The notes under the pieces are model-generated. The model saw nothing but the letters and a program-made list of their open reading frames with translations, searched no databases and was not told where the DNA came from. Below, one piece after another: positions 46,123 through 56,693 of a DNA stretch of 64,000 nt; position 1 is the first letter of the stretch; every line of letters starts with the position of its first letter. A program made the translations under genes and the position numbers. Location: assembly GCA_025558095.1 (NCBI GenBank), contig JAIVFI010000021.1, forward strand, positions 62,001 through 126,000. The letters are read 5' to 3'. Origin of the DNA: Hyaloraphidium curvatum. Lineage: Eukaryota; Monoblepharomycota; Hyaloraphidiomycetes; Hyaloraphidiales; Hyaloraphidiaceae.

Positions 46123-46560
46123 TTGAGCGGGTGTTGTTTGTAGCAGTTTCAACGGTGCCAAGTCTTTGATTGCTGACGTGGCACGCCTTCGATCCACCGG
46201 GCCATGACGACGCCTGCACTGGCGTTTGCCCTGACACAGTTTGCCATCTAATTCACCCGTGAAGATAAAGGCTCGCCGCCTTGGAAGGAAGCAGAAGCTC
46301 GCCTGCCACGGCATGTCTCACATCCGCTGCACCCGTGCATTGTCCCTTATCGCTGCAACGAATTCCGGCAACATCCATCTAGTTCTGCGCGCTCCTGAAT
46401 GCTTTCCCTCGAAGGGGATTGCGGAAAGGTATGCCCGACGGCCGTGGATCCAGACCAGCAACGACAGCGGCATACACAGCCAAACGGCATGCCTCCGACG
46501 GGATCACCCGCCGGAGCGCCAACGGTGCGCCCAGGGCCTTTCCGTCGCCACGCACGCCGC
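46123..46560. promoter_or_regulatory. Divergent promoter region
   Basis: This 438-bp gap lies between the 86-aa protein gene and the sugar-dehydrogenase fusion gene, which point away from each other. Short shadow frames only. Both promoters should lie here. Confidence 0.4.
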
Positions 46561-49143
46561 ATGACTCCCGCGATGCGCGCGCTGCGGCCCCGCGTGGGGC
46601 CCCTGCTAGCCATCGCGGTCCTGTGCGCCGCGGTCCCTGTCGCGTACGCGATTTCGGGACTTCCCGCAGGGCTGGCGTCCCAGCTGGTTTCTTCCGAGAC
46701 CACCGTCGTCGATGTTTGTACGATTGACTCTGTAAGGGGCTTCGTGGTCAAGAAGTCGGGCACGCTGCTGTTCTGGAACGGCACAGGCCTGTCGACCTCG
46801 CTCGACCTCCTCGCAAACTCGTTGGAGCCTCTCCTGGACTCGGGCGAAAGCGGCTTCCTCTCCTGTCTCGCGACTTCGAACACCGTCTTTACCTTCTACA
46901 CAAGTCCGTTGCCTCGCTTGCGAGGGTGGCATCTCTGCTAACCGCTGGCGGCATTCGCAGCTACCAAGCAATTTGCTCTCCTGACCAAGTGGACCTTCGA
47001 CAGTGCCACCGGCATCACCAATCCCGCTTCAGAGGTGCGGTTGCTGACCTTTCCGGGCGTCTCGCGGACGAACCGTAAGTATCTGCTGCGCCGTACCTCG
47101 AATTGCCACTAAGGGTTGTTCGTTCCAGACAATGGCGGCGCCATGGCCTGGGACGGCACCGCCATCGTCATCTCCCGCGGAGACGTAGCATCGTGCGACG
47201 CCGGGGACAGCGCCGGGTGCGCGCTGGTGCAGAGCCTCGATTCGCAGTGGGGCAAGATCCTCCGCGTGGATCAGGCGGGCAACGGGCTCCCCGACAACCC
47301 GTACTGGGATGGGAACGCATCTTCGGTGCGGAGCACGGTGTGGGCCGTGGGTCAGCGGAACCCGTGGACGATGACATTCGATCCCAACAACCCATCGGAT
47401 CTGTTCATCTTTGACGTCGGAACAGTAGGCGCTCTACTTCAGCTCACCTTGCATTCGATCTGACGGGGCACGGTGGATTTGCAGCGCGACAAGGAGTGCG
47501 TCAAGAGGCTGACCAAAGGCGGCCAGGGCAACTACCCGTGCCTCGAAGGCACCAAGGACATGGGCAAATGCAGCTCGATGCTCACGCCGGCCAACGCATC
47601 CGTCGTGGTGTACGAGTATGACCACGCCGGCGGCGCATCGATCATCGGTGGCGCGTTCATGTCCCCGTCGCAGTACGGGCCGCAGTTCGCCAACGCTGTG
47701 CTCTTTGGCGACTGCAGCAAGGGCATCCTGAAGCTTGCCGCTCCGGGGTTCTCCAGCGTCGGACCGGCCGGCTCGGAGTCGTGCCCTACGAGGATCAAGG
47801 TCGCACCTAACGGCAGGGTGTGGATCCTCACCTTGTTCGACGGGATTTGGGTTTGAGCAATGCCGAAAATCCAAGTTTCCCTCTCATCGTGCGTCTTTCC
47901 AGGAGGTGACAGGCCCGGCCTTCACGACAACGATGGTAAGGTAGCTCTCGCTTTTGCGTCCCGTGGAAGGAAGATTCCTCACCGACTGTCCACTGCAGAC
48001 GTCGACGACCTCTGTCTCAACCACGTCGCTGACTCCGATCACCTCCACCTCCGCGACCACGCTCACGTCCTCGACATCCCTGACATCTACATCGCAGACT
48101 ACGCAGTCGATGATTACGCCAACGACCTCCACCGCCACGCAAAGCGCCACGCGCACGACCACGATCGCCCGCTGCGTGATTCCCACCTCCCGCGGCACCG
48201 TGCCGCCCCTCGTCCCCCCATTCCGCGCCCTCTCCTGGGCTAGCAGCTCCTCCAACCCCGCATGGACGTGCCGCCTCGACAACAGCCTCCCCTGCATCCG
48301 CAACGGCCGCCTGGTGGGCAACCGCCGCGGCGCGGCGCAGCCGATCCGGATCGGAGGGAGGCGGTACTCGCGCGGCTTTGGAATCCGCGGCAGAAGCACC
48401 GTCTCCGTCGACCTGGGGCGGAGATGCGGCAGCCTGTCGGTCGGGTTCGGTCTGGATGACAGCACACCGACGCTGGTTCCCCAGCTCGTGTTTTTCGTCG
48501 TCGCGGACGGGCGGACAGTGTTCACCAGCATGCCGTGGGTCGCATGCGCTTTTAGTGATTGCCCTTCTCACGCCTTCTGCGCGCACGCCAGGCGGAACCG
48601 GAATCATGGCGTCAGGTTCATCACCGTGTCCCTCGTTGGCGTGCGCAACCTGCGCCTCGTCACCCGCCAGACCTCCCCCGGAGTGCATAACGCGGCCTGG
48701 GTGGAGCCCCTGCTCGCATGGCAAGTCGATGCCTCGTCAGCCGTATGCACAGACATTGACGCCTCCGACCCGCCAGTGGTCCCAACTCACTCTACCTCCC
48801 CACCATCGAGCTCTCTCACTTCGGCTTCAACGGGCGCACCGCCGAACCCGGCACCCGCGTTCGCTTCCGTGCCTCGGCGCGGGACTACCTCTCCCGCCCC
48901 ATCCCCTCCGGCGTCTTTGCATGGCAGCTCTCCGTGGGAACGTGCACCCGCGCGGGATGCTCGATCGCGGGCGGGATTGCACGTTCGTCGGGCGCGCCGA
49001 ACGCAACGTTCGTGCTGCCGAGGAGGCTGGGATGCATGTGGTACCTCGTGGAGGTCGAGGTCGGCGACGGGTGCGGCGGACGGAACAGGGCGGTTTCGAG
49101 CCTCTTGGTGCCGAGCAGGGAGGGCGTATGCAGCTCTTTATGA
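46561..49143 (+). CDS. Secreted sugar dehydrogenase-like / NPCBM / PKD-like fusion
   Basis: Eight exons (46561-46903, 46961-47074, 47129-47424, 47485-47850, 47903-47935, 47999-48534, 48592-48720, 48777-49143) give 2184 nt, 727 aa. A signal peptide (VGPLLAIAVLCAAVPVAYA) is followed by a glucose/sorbosone dehydrogenase-type propeller (TNHNGGAMAWDGTAIVISRG; AVGQRNPWTMTFDPNN; FIFDVGT). A Thr/Ser linker, highly O-glycosylatable, follows. The NPCBM-like module reads IRIGGRRYSRGFGIRGRSTV SVDLG ... LVGVRNLRLVTRQ. The last block, GPNSLYLPTIELSHFGFNGR TAEPGTRVRFRASARD, looks like the PKD/Ig-like repeats on bacterial sugar dehydrogenases. An extracellular carbohydrate-binding oxidoreductase is likely; PQQ use is unproven. 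Intron 7 has a GC donor. Confidence 0.82.
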
Positions 49144-49248
49144 TGGATTAATTGCATTCTTTGTCATCGGTATCTCACGTCAATTGTCATTCATCCTCGG
49201 TCGACAACATTTCAGATATACTGATTTAGCACTCCGCGCAAGCGAACA

Positions 49249-50322
49249 TCAATCCTGATAGATCCGCCTCCAGCTCCTCTCACCACCCTGCTTCTCCACC
49301 TTCTGGAGCCAGTCACCCCAATCCCCCCAAAGCTGCTCCCAGGTCCGCCCCGTGATCCTGGCCGCCAGGTCGCGCGGCTGCCCCCTCGAATCCTTGAAGA
49401 AGGTCTCGATCCCGCACACCCTGTTGACCTCCTCCACGAAGCCCGGGTAGCGCCTGTCCAGGAAGCAGAAGAAGAGCGTGCAGCTCTCGTCCGTCCACTT
49501 GGTCGCGCGGACGTGCGACGAGGCCGGCAGGTGCCAGTGGTCCGGCGCGTATCCGAGGTTGGTCCGCATCCAGTCCGCCACACCCTCGATGCAGGACCCG
49601 GGCATGGTGCCGAAGCCGTCGTTCTGCCACGCGTGGGTGAACTCGTGCACGATCACGCCTGATGGCAAGGGAAGGGGGTCAGCCAAGCCCGGCGGGGAGG
49701 AAGAGGTGCACCGACCTGGGTAGTCGTCAGCGAGAGCTTCCAGCGACCCGCCGAAAGCGCCGCGGAGCAGTCCATTCAGGAACGATGTCGAGAAGTGCAG
49801 GTGCGAGGTCGTCTTGCGATCGTGCGCCGGGCCATAGGTCCACCCCACCCCGTCCGAGGGGTCCGCGAAGCAGACCATGGTCTTCCTCCCCGGGGGCCGG
49901 GCAACGTCTTCCGGCACGTGGTCGGGAGGGAGGCCGGCGTCGACTGCGGCAAAGAACTTCGAGTAGAGCTTTCTGACAACCTGGCACGACAGGTCGTGGA
50001 AGAACCGCGGGATGCTCCCGTAGCCCGCCGCGGAGCACATGTCCGGGATAATGCGCGCGGTCTCGGCGCGGGAGCAGTCGAGGTTGTGGAACACGTAGTC
50101 GACGTGGAGCGGGGCGTGGTGAGACGCGCCGGGGCCGAGGGAGCGCTTCCGCGGGGCAGCCGACGGCCCGTCGGCGGGGCAAGTGTCGTGAAAGGCGGTC
50201 TCGCTGCAGAAGGTGGCGGTTTTGACGCCGAATGCCGGTTCAGGTGCGCTCCCGAGTTGATTAATCATGGTGTATCCGTTGGCGTCGCGGGTGTGGGCGA
50301 CGCGGATCGCGGGGGCGGCCAT
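49249..50322 (-). CDS. Basic secretory protein (BSP) family peptidase
   Basis: Two exons, joined across a 54-nt intron to give ADDYPGVIVHEFTHAWQNDG FGTMPGSCIEGVADW. HEFTH is the HEXXH zinc site, and the following E-G-ADW motif matches the BSP family (plant basic secretory proteins and bacterial/fungal relatives, PF04450). The N-terminal part (VDYVFHNLDCSRAETARIIP, WTYGPAHDRKTTSHLHFSTS) fits the family. About 339 aa. No signal peptide is obvious at the annotated ATG, which is odd for a secreted family, so either the start lies upstream or this member is intracellular. It is convergent with the sugar-dehydrogenase gene. Confidence 0.85.
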   Translation of the reverse strand: MAAPAIRVAHTRDANGYTMINQLGSAPEPAFGVKTATFCSETAFHDTCPADGPSAAPRKRSLGPGASHHAPLHVDYVFHNLDCSRAETARIIPDMCSAAGYGSIPRFFHDLSCQVVRKLYSKFFAAVDAGLPPDHVPEDVARPPGRKTMVCFADPSDGVGWTYGPAHDRKTTSHLHFSTSFLNGLLRGAFGGSLEALADDYPGRCTSSSPPGLADPLPLPSGVIVHEFTHAWQNDGFGTMPGSCIEGVADWMRTNLGYAPDHWHLPASSHVRATKWTDESCTLFFCFLDRRYPGFVEEVNRVCGIETFFKDSRGQPRDLAARITGRTWEQLWGDWGDWLQKVEKQGGERSWRRIYQD

Positions 50323-50663
50323 GGCGGAGAGCAGGGCTTCGAGAGCGCCGCTCGGCTGCCGAGCTCTTTGCGGGACTTCGGCGCGGTTGCGTGGAGCTCA
50401 GCTCCGGCGAGTGTTTATGGCGGTGCGCGTCCCCGCTCCGCCGCATGGATCCAGCACGGGCCTGTCACGCAACCTGAAGCGGCGTCCGGCCCGAAAAACT
50501 CCTGATGGATTGTGAATCTTCTTCTACAGACATGTCAGATTGAGCGCCGAAAGCCCGCTCGTTTGCAGCCCAGAGGGAAAGAGAGCGGGGATACCGGGGA
50601 TGATTTCGCCCGCGCCGGCGTGGGGCATCGAAATCGGATCGTCACGATGCAGCAGCCTCAGAA
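50323..50663. other. Intergenic gap
   Basis: 341 bp between the peptidase start and the LRR remnant. No coding signal is recognised. Confidence 0.4.
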
Positions 50664-51683
50664 TCATGTGCTGGAAGAAGCAACCTTGACGGAGTCTGGT
50701 CCGATGTAGACGTCCATCCCGGGCTTCAGTGCCGCGAACCTCTCGAACATGGATGCATCGTCGGCGCTGTCGATGCGGAGCTCTCGGAGGGCAGGGAAGG
50801 ACCCCGGCAGTGTAAACATGCCCTCGAGAAACACGGTCGTGAACGTGCACCTGCCCGACAATCGCAGCACCGTGAGCTCGGGCAGCTCTGCGATCGCCCG
50901 CCAGTCGTTCGCGTCGATCGGCCCGGAGACGGCAAAGTCGACGCGCAGGGTCTGCACGCGCGGCGCCCAGGAGAGCAAGAAAGGCAGGCCGTCGCAGTCT
51001 TCCGCAAATTACAGCTCGCGGAGGTCCGCCCTGGGGCCCAAGGCCGCAGGATCGGGGAACGGCTGGCCGTCGCTCGGGTCTAGCGAGACCCCGCGCAACA
51101 CGAGGGATTCCAGGCAGGAGCGGACGTTCAGAGCTTGCAGGATGCTGGAAACCCCGTGCGAATCGAAGTACAAGTTCTCCAGGTAGAGGACCTTTGCTGG
51201 AAGCAGGCGCACGAGCTTCAGGAATAACCACGGATCGACGTAAACCCCTTCGCGAAGCCCGAGGGACAGGTGCTCCAGGCTCGCAAGTCCGCGCACAATG
51301 CTCTTTGTCGCCCTTTCCGTGGTCTTCGGATCCAGCAGCATCTGGAGGCGCTTGACCCTGGCCAGGCCCGGCAGGAGGCTGGCGAGGTTGGCCGGCGCTT
51401 TGTAGCTGCCGTCCCGTTCAGGCGGAACGACGCCCAGGTGTTCCAAGGGCCAGGTTCGCATGCTCGCGAGGAGGGCGGGTGCCTCCAGATCCGTGCAACC
51501 GCAGCCGCGAACCACGACGCCCCGACCGTCAGCAGCGGGACGAGTTCCGCGCGTCTGCAGGTGCAAGAGAAGGGCGTCGTGTTCCGGAAGTCCGCCGGGG
51601 GCGCGGCGCGCAGAGGCCGGGGGGAGGGCGCTGGAGGTCAAGCTTGCGCGCACGGAGAAGGAGCGCGACAAGCTCCAACACAT
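50664..51683 (-). pseudogene. Leucine-rich-repeat-like protein interrupted by a TAA stop
   Basis: Two blocks lie in the same frame: LASLEHLSLGLREGVYVDPW ... LYLENLYFDSHGVSSILQAL ... ADLREL, then a TAA at 51009-51011, then FAEDCDGLPFLLSWAPRVQT LRVDFAVSG ... LPELTVLRLSGRCTF ... FPALRELRIDSADD. Leu periodicity suggests irregular LRRs of the kind found in F-box/LRR proteins. I tested GT-AG introns around the stop and none restores phase, so a true premature stop is the simplest reading. The downstream part could be reinitiated at Met 50978. The 5' end is not defined. Confidence 0.55.
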
Positions 51684-51715
51684 TGCGAAGAATTACTTTC
51701 GCGGCGTCGGTGATC

Positions 51716-52279
51716 CTATCGACCATTCATTGCCCGGCTGGCAAACTCCATAGTGGACTGTATCTTTCGGAAGGCAACATCGGACATCAGTGTGACCAGC
51801 AGGACGATCTTGGTCTCTGGCCCGGCGGGGAAGAGGCGTCCAAACTCCGCCACGAACGGCAGAGCCCCAGGAGGCGGTGCCGTCCTGGACTTGAGCAGGT
51901 CGCGGATCTGCTCGACGGACGCATTGATCCACTCGCTCTCCTGGACGACGCTGTCATTGTAGACGTCCGGCGGAATCGAGTTCCCTGCGGCCGCCCACAG
52001 CCGGTCCGCCTCCTCCGACCCAAGATGCTGCCGCATGACGGCCACGACGTGCCGGTCGATCTTCTGGGCGTAGTTGTCCTGGCCCAGCTGCCTCCGCAGC
52101 GCCGGCCCGTACTCCGACCCGGCCATGTCCACGAGACTGAGTTCGCCGCCGACTTGCCGCCCGCCCGCGTCCCGGACGACGACCGAACACATTAGCTGGG
52201 CCCGCGAGGACGTCGGATTGTTGGGCGTCGCCTTCACAAACCCAAGCAGCAAGCGGACGAGCTCCAGCGTGCGCATCAT
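51716..52279 (-). pseudogene. C-terminal half of a kinesin-like motor domain
   Basis: The frame from MMRTLELVRLLLGFVKATPN NPTSSRAQLM contains a Switch I-like NPTSSRA (kinesin N-x-x-SSRSH), then GGELSLVDMAGSE (Switch II, consensus LVDLAGSE), ESEWINASVEQIRDLL (consensus E...IN.SL..L) and KIVLLVTLMSDVAFRKIQST MEFASRAMNGR (consensus K..MI...SP....ET.STL.FA.RA). The P-loop half (GQTGSGKT) is not found on either strand upstream, so motor activity is not expected. It may be a gene fragment or the remnant of an exon shuffled into the F-box region. Confidence 0.55.
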
Positions 52280-52299
52280 GTCGCGGAAGGGGCAGGTGC

Positions 52300-52448
52300 G
52301 CGCGACACGTGGCGTTGCTGGCGTTGCCCGGCGCGACGAAGTGCAGGATGCGGTCCACGATCTCCACGGGCAGGCGCGGTGTGAGACGTCGCGCGGGGGC
52401 TTCCTCCGGTTTGGGAGCGCGACCGTGCTGGCTGTGACGCGGCGGCAT
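52300..52448 (-). pseudogene. Isolated F-box-like exon
   Basis: From the ATG at 52448 the frame reads MPPRHSQHGRAPKPEEAPAR RLTPRLPVEIVDRILHFVAP, a good F-box start (LP-EI-DRIL-F), then degenerates after GNASNA. It sits directly upstream of the kinesin-like fragment and an LRR-like remnant, as if an F-box/LRR gene had been broken. I could not find a phase-consistent splice linking it to either downstream block. Confidence 0.4.
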
Positions 52449-52653
52449 GTTGGGAGTGGGGTGGCGGTGCCGCGGGCTCGAGGCCCGGGTCCGGTTGGCG
52501 CGCGAGTTGCGAGGCGCCGACGTCGCACCAAAGACCAGAACCATCGACCACGCGGAGGACCCAAGCCCAATCGGCCAAAAGCCTTTGAAGTACGACCGGA
52601 CGGTCATGACGACAGATTGCTGGCCGCATGAACGCCTTGTCACGGCCCAAATC

Positions 52654-53526
52654 TCAAGGCGGAGACCCGAAGCCGTTGAGCGCCGTCGCCAGCCCAGCGG
52701 GCTCCCCCTCGTACGTCGCATCCCGATACATCTCCCCCAGCACCTCCAAGCATTCCGCAATCGCCCCCCGCGACCCATCCCCCACGTTCGCCGCCGCCAC
52801 CCCGCATCCGGGCACCCCGGGGTTGACGTCGCACTGCCCGTTCCGCCGCATCGAAACCTGCCACGCCTCCGCGCATAGCACGTGTACGTCACTGCGCTCC
52901 GCGATCTCCCGCAGCCGTGCCCGAGTCCTCCCCTGGGTGTCCAGGTCGTCGTAGCCGTACCACATCAGCGCCGCCGCCCCCCGCGCAACGCAGGTGTCGA
53001 ACACGTCCAGGAACGACACGCCGGATGCGTTGGCATCGAAGGGCGTGTACGGGTCGAGGAAAACAAAGTCGCCCGGGCCGATGGACGCGTCGGCGGCGAA
53101 GCACGCGAGCGCGTCGCCGACCACCGTCTCCACGCGGTCCTTTGACAGCCGCAGTTCCTCCCTGGCGAACCGCGCCACGTCCTCCAGCGCATCCGGTTCC
53201 AGATCGTGGAACCGGAACGCCGTGCCCGTGTCGCGCAGCAAGGCCATCGCGAGCCCGGGGGAGCCGAGGTGGCGCCCCGTCTCCCCCGTTCTTTCCCGCT
53301 CCAGCGCCTCCAGGTACGCGTCCCCCCTACCCGGGAACCGTGCCTGCATTTCCAGGAACCGCACGGCGCCGTACCGCACCCGCGGGGCGGCGAGGTCCAG
53401 GGCATGAACCGCGCGCGCCGAGTTGGTTTCGAGGTACCGCCGCGGCGGAGGCTCGCGGGAGAGGACGGCGAGGAGGGGCCAGTGTTTCCAGACGTCGCCG
53501 ATCTCCCCCGCGTGCGCGTACGGCAT
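52654..53526 (-). CDS. RlmJ-like rRNA adenine methyltransferase (bacterial type)
   Basis: Single exon, 290 aa. The N-terminus YAHAGEIGDVWKHWPLLAVL matches the bacterial RlmJ pattern (Y-H---AGN-ADVLKH--L). ETNSARAVHAL resembles the SAM-binding D-HAG-G block, and GDFVFLDPYTPFDANASGVS carries a DPPY-like active-site motif (here DPYTPF). RlmJ methylates N6 of A2030 in bacterial 23S rRNA. A fungal copy could act on mitochondrial rRNA or something else. The first motif position is altered (HAGEIGDV rather than HAGNFADV) and DPPY is imperfect, so activity is uncertain. An intronless, bacterial-type gene among split fungal genes suggests horizontal transfer. Confidence 0.7.
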   Translation of the reverse strand: MPYAHAGEIGDVWKHWPLLAVLSREPPPRRYLETNSARAVHALDLAAPRVRYGAVRFLEMQARFPGRGDAYLEALERERTGETGRHLGSPGLAMALLRDTGTAFRFHDLEPDALEDVARFAREELRLSKDRVETVVGDALACFAADASIGPGDFVFLDPYTPFDANASGVSFLDVFDTCVARGAAALMWYGYDDLDTQGRTRARLREIAERSDVHVLCAEAWQVSMRRNGQCDVNPGVPGCGVAAANVGDGSRGAIAECLEVLGEMYRDATYEGEPAGLATALNGFGSPP

Positions 53527-54591
53527 CGCGGAGGGGGGCGGATGTGGAGATTGTATGCGGTGGGCCGGTTGCGGAGAGGCCGATCAAGTTGACTTGCATA
53601 CGCTGCGGGGGAGGATGTTGGGGACAAGTCGACGCCGCGGAGGGCGTTCGTGACGCTCTTTACGCTGTGCATCGGGCTGTGGACGGTTCTGAGGGGGTCG
53701 GGGGTGTTTGTGACCCCGGAGAGCGTGTGCCCCGGCGGGAGTTGAGAAGGACGGGTGGACCCCGTGTATGCACGTTGCACCACGGCTACCGGGGCCTCGG
53801 ATGCAATGCGTACATGCATCGACCCCCGATCGCAGATCCGGCCCGGTGCCCGTGCGGTGGCCCAACAGGTGGGGGGCGAGGCGGCCGGCCCGGGGCGGCG
53901 AGACCCAGCAACCAGATCCGGCCCCCTCGCGGTCCCTGCAGCGCCAACATAGTGCCCGGATGGTCCCTGTCCGCCGATGCGCCGATGGGGGGGGGGGGGG
54001 GCATTGGCGCCGGGGGGACGCGCGCCCCCCGTCCCCCAGCCCTTGGACCATCGCCAAAAGCACGTGCTTCCCTGCCCCGCTCCACCCCCCGAGGGCGACC
54101 TCGGCGGCCCCCATCCTGCGTTCCGGTGAGCATTCTCGCCGCGGCGGCGCGGCGTGCGGGGCGCTTTGCGGTCTGCGGCGGTCTGCCGCGGCCTCGAGCG
54201 GTGCCGGCGCACGTCCCCCCACCCGCGCCGTGCGCCGCCGCCGAGGAGCCCGCGGGCACGCGATGCTGACCGTTCCGCCCGCGATGCCGTTTTGCGCGCC
54301 CGTCCGCGCCCCGTCGCCCGCCGAATGGCACTGCAACGCAGGCCGCGCGCCGTCGAACGCCGCGCGGAAAAAGGCCTCCCGCTGACAGAGGCGGCTCGGG
54401 CAGCCGCAGCTTCCCCGCGGCCTGCTTGCAGCGGACGTCGGAGCGAGGAGCCGCGGCGGCCGGTGATTGCCGGCTGCCGTTTGGCGTGCAGCGTCGAATC
54501 ACCGCCTTTCACGTGGGTCTCCCGCTGTGGCGAACTGCGGGCCGAACGGGGGCCGCGGAGCCATCGGCCGCAAGCCGCCGCGCTCAGAGCG
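53527..54591. other. GC-rich intergenic region with a 15-G run
   Basis: No supported gene. Both strands are open for long stretches only because the sequence is extremely GC-rich. A run of 15 consecutive G lies at 53987-54001. The rest may be promoter and 5' leader for the OPI1-like gene. Confidence 0.5.
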
Positions 54592-55143
54592 ATGCGCACG
54601 GACGGCGACGAAATGCAGGGCGCCGCGGCCGGCCCGCCGGGCCCCGCCGCCGCCGCCGCCCGCCCCGCCCCGCCGCTTCCCGCGCTGACCGTCCCGCCCG
54701 CCCTGTCGCTGCTCGCCGCCGTCGCCGCCGACGCCCCGCGCACTCCGTCGCCCGCCCTCCCCCTCGCAGAGCCCCGCAGTCGCTCGCGGACGCCGGGCAG
54801 CGCCCCGAACGCCGCCGCCCCGCATCCCCGGCACTCCGCGAGGCGGGCCACTCCGGGCCCACTGCGCGTGCCGCGGACCCGCTTCGCCTCGGAGCAGCTC
54901 CAGCTCGCCGCCCTCGCCGGCAGCTGGTGCCAGGGACGCGCTTCCCCCACCCCAAACGCTGACACGTGTCGGGGCTTTCCCCCCCAATCGCCCTCCCCAT
55001 CGCCGGCGGCTGCCCCGGAACACGCGTGGCAGCACCGCCGCTCCGTCTCTGAGGACATACCGCCGCCGCGGCCCTTCTTTTCCGAGGATCGCGCCGCCGA
55101 CCTGACCCTCGCGCCTCTGCACCTGGGCACCCTCCTCCCCGCC

Positions 55144-56629
55144 ATGGCCGACCCCGCGGCGCAACCGAGCGCCGAGCACCGGCACAAGCACTCCAACGGG
55201 CACTCGCTGCACGACCTGCCGCCGGAGGACCTCCCGCACAAGCCCGCCAACGGCATGCACCACGCCGACCCCGAGCTCGAGGCCGCCGAGGCGCTGGGCG
55301 GGCTGCGCCACGCCGTGTCGTCGCCCGTCCCCGCGTCGCCGCAGATGGCGCCCGAGGCGATGCCCCCGGCGTCGACGAGCCCCAAGCCGAGCAACGACTT
55401 CATCTCGCGCGTGTCAAACTACCCCGTCGTCAACTCGGGCATCCAGCAGATCAGCAGGATCTACGAGGCCGGCAAGGAGTCGCACGCCATCGTCAAGGTA
55501 CGCCGCTGCGGTGCCGTCGCCCGTCCCGTCTCCCGCTGATTCATCCCCCGCGCCCCGTTCCGCAGTTCGGCGCCGAGACGGTGGAATCCGTCGGCACCAC
55601 CGTCATCAAGAAGCTCGAACCCACCCTCGGCCCCCCCCTCCGCTCCCTGGACCGCTTCGCATCCACCTCCCTGGACCGGCTGGAGCAGTATGTCCCCGGC
55701 TTCCGCTCCGCCTCGGGCTCTCCGCCCCGCGACCCGCTCCCCCCGCCCGCCGAGCCGGAACCGGCACCGGTCCCGCCGCCGAGCCCGGGGCTCGCGCGCG
55801 CCGAGGGCGGCTACGGGGGGACGCAGCCGCTGGTGCAGCGCAAGCCGCGGAGCACGTGGTCGGCCATCGTGACCAACGTGGGGGGGTACGTGGTGAGCGA
55901 GGAGACGATGCGGGGGCTGCGCTATTGTTTGCAGTGGCTCCAGGTGGGTCGTCGCGTGCTGCTGGTCTGGTGCACCGAACTGACCAAGGCGTGATGGGTG
56001 CTGTTTTACAGTACGCCACGCAGCTCATCGACAGCCGCATCCAGCTCCTCCGCTCGTACCTCGCCCGCCTCGTCCCCTCCTCCTCCTCCACCGCCGTCTC
56101 CACCACCACCGGCGAACCCGTGCCCGACGACACGGTGGTCGCCGCCGTACGGCGGGACCTCGTCGAGACGCTGCGCGGGGTGGTGGACGTCGTCGGCAGG
56201 TACGCGGCCGTGGTGCTGCCGACCGAGTCGAGGGAGAACGTGCGGCGTTTTGTGCTTTCGCTTCCCGGACGGTGGGTCTCCCTCGCCGCATCGCGGACCG
56301 AAACGGAAGGGGCTGACGGGCACGGCACGGACAGGTTCTCCAAGCTCTCGGCGGCCGGCCCCGCGCCCGCCCCCGCGGACGACGCGCGCACGGTGCTCGC
56401 GTTCGCTTCCGAGTCGCGCACGGTGTTGGGGGGCGTCGAGAACGTCTTCCGGCAGTCGTTCGAGCGCGCCGAGGGGGTCCTGTCGCGGATCGGGTTTTCC
56501 ACGGCCGGGTGGGGGGAGAGGCCCGAGGGGGAGGGGGGACCGGGAGCGGATGGAGGTGAGGGGGCCGGGGAGGAACAACAAGGGGAAAGGGAGGATGGTG
56601 GGGGGGATGAGATGGAGGTGGACGGGTGA
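55144..56629 (+). CDS. Opi1-like transcriptional repressor of phospholipid synthesis genes
   Basis: Three exons (55144-55497, 55566-55943, 56012-56629) give 1350 nt, 449 aa. The Opi1 domain is clear: DFISRVSNYPVVNSGIQQIS RIYEAGKESHAIVKFGAETV ESVGTTVIKKLEPTLGPPLR SLDRFASTSLDRLEQYVPGF, then RSTWSAIVTNVGGYVVSEET MRGLRYCLQWLQYATQLIDS. In yeast, Opi1 represses INO1 and other UASINO genes when phosphatidic acid in the ER falls. Here an acidic C-terminus (DGGGDEMEVDG) is present. The frame is open upstream to a Met at about 54592, which would add about 184 Pro/Ala-rich residues; the CCATGG at 55144 is preferred. FFAT-type ER tethering was not identified. Confidence 0.88.
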
Positions 56630-56693
56630 TTGGGAATGCACGGGTTCTTTTTCCGCACACGGGCACGCACGGAACGCAAAACGGCGGGGGTGG

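Noticed and set aside
47954-49258. Plus-strand frame read through 48535-49258 without splicing
   Set aside because: It crosses a GT-AG and a GC-AG intron; after 48720 the frame loses similarity, while the spliced frame keeps the PKD-like block.
52965-55403. An 812-aa minus-strand open frame
   Set aside because: It opposes the OPI1-like exon and the RlmJ-like gene in other frames; composition is typical of GC-rich shadow frames.
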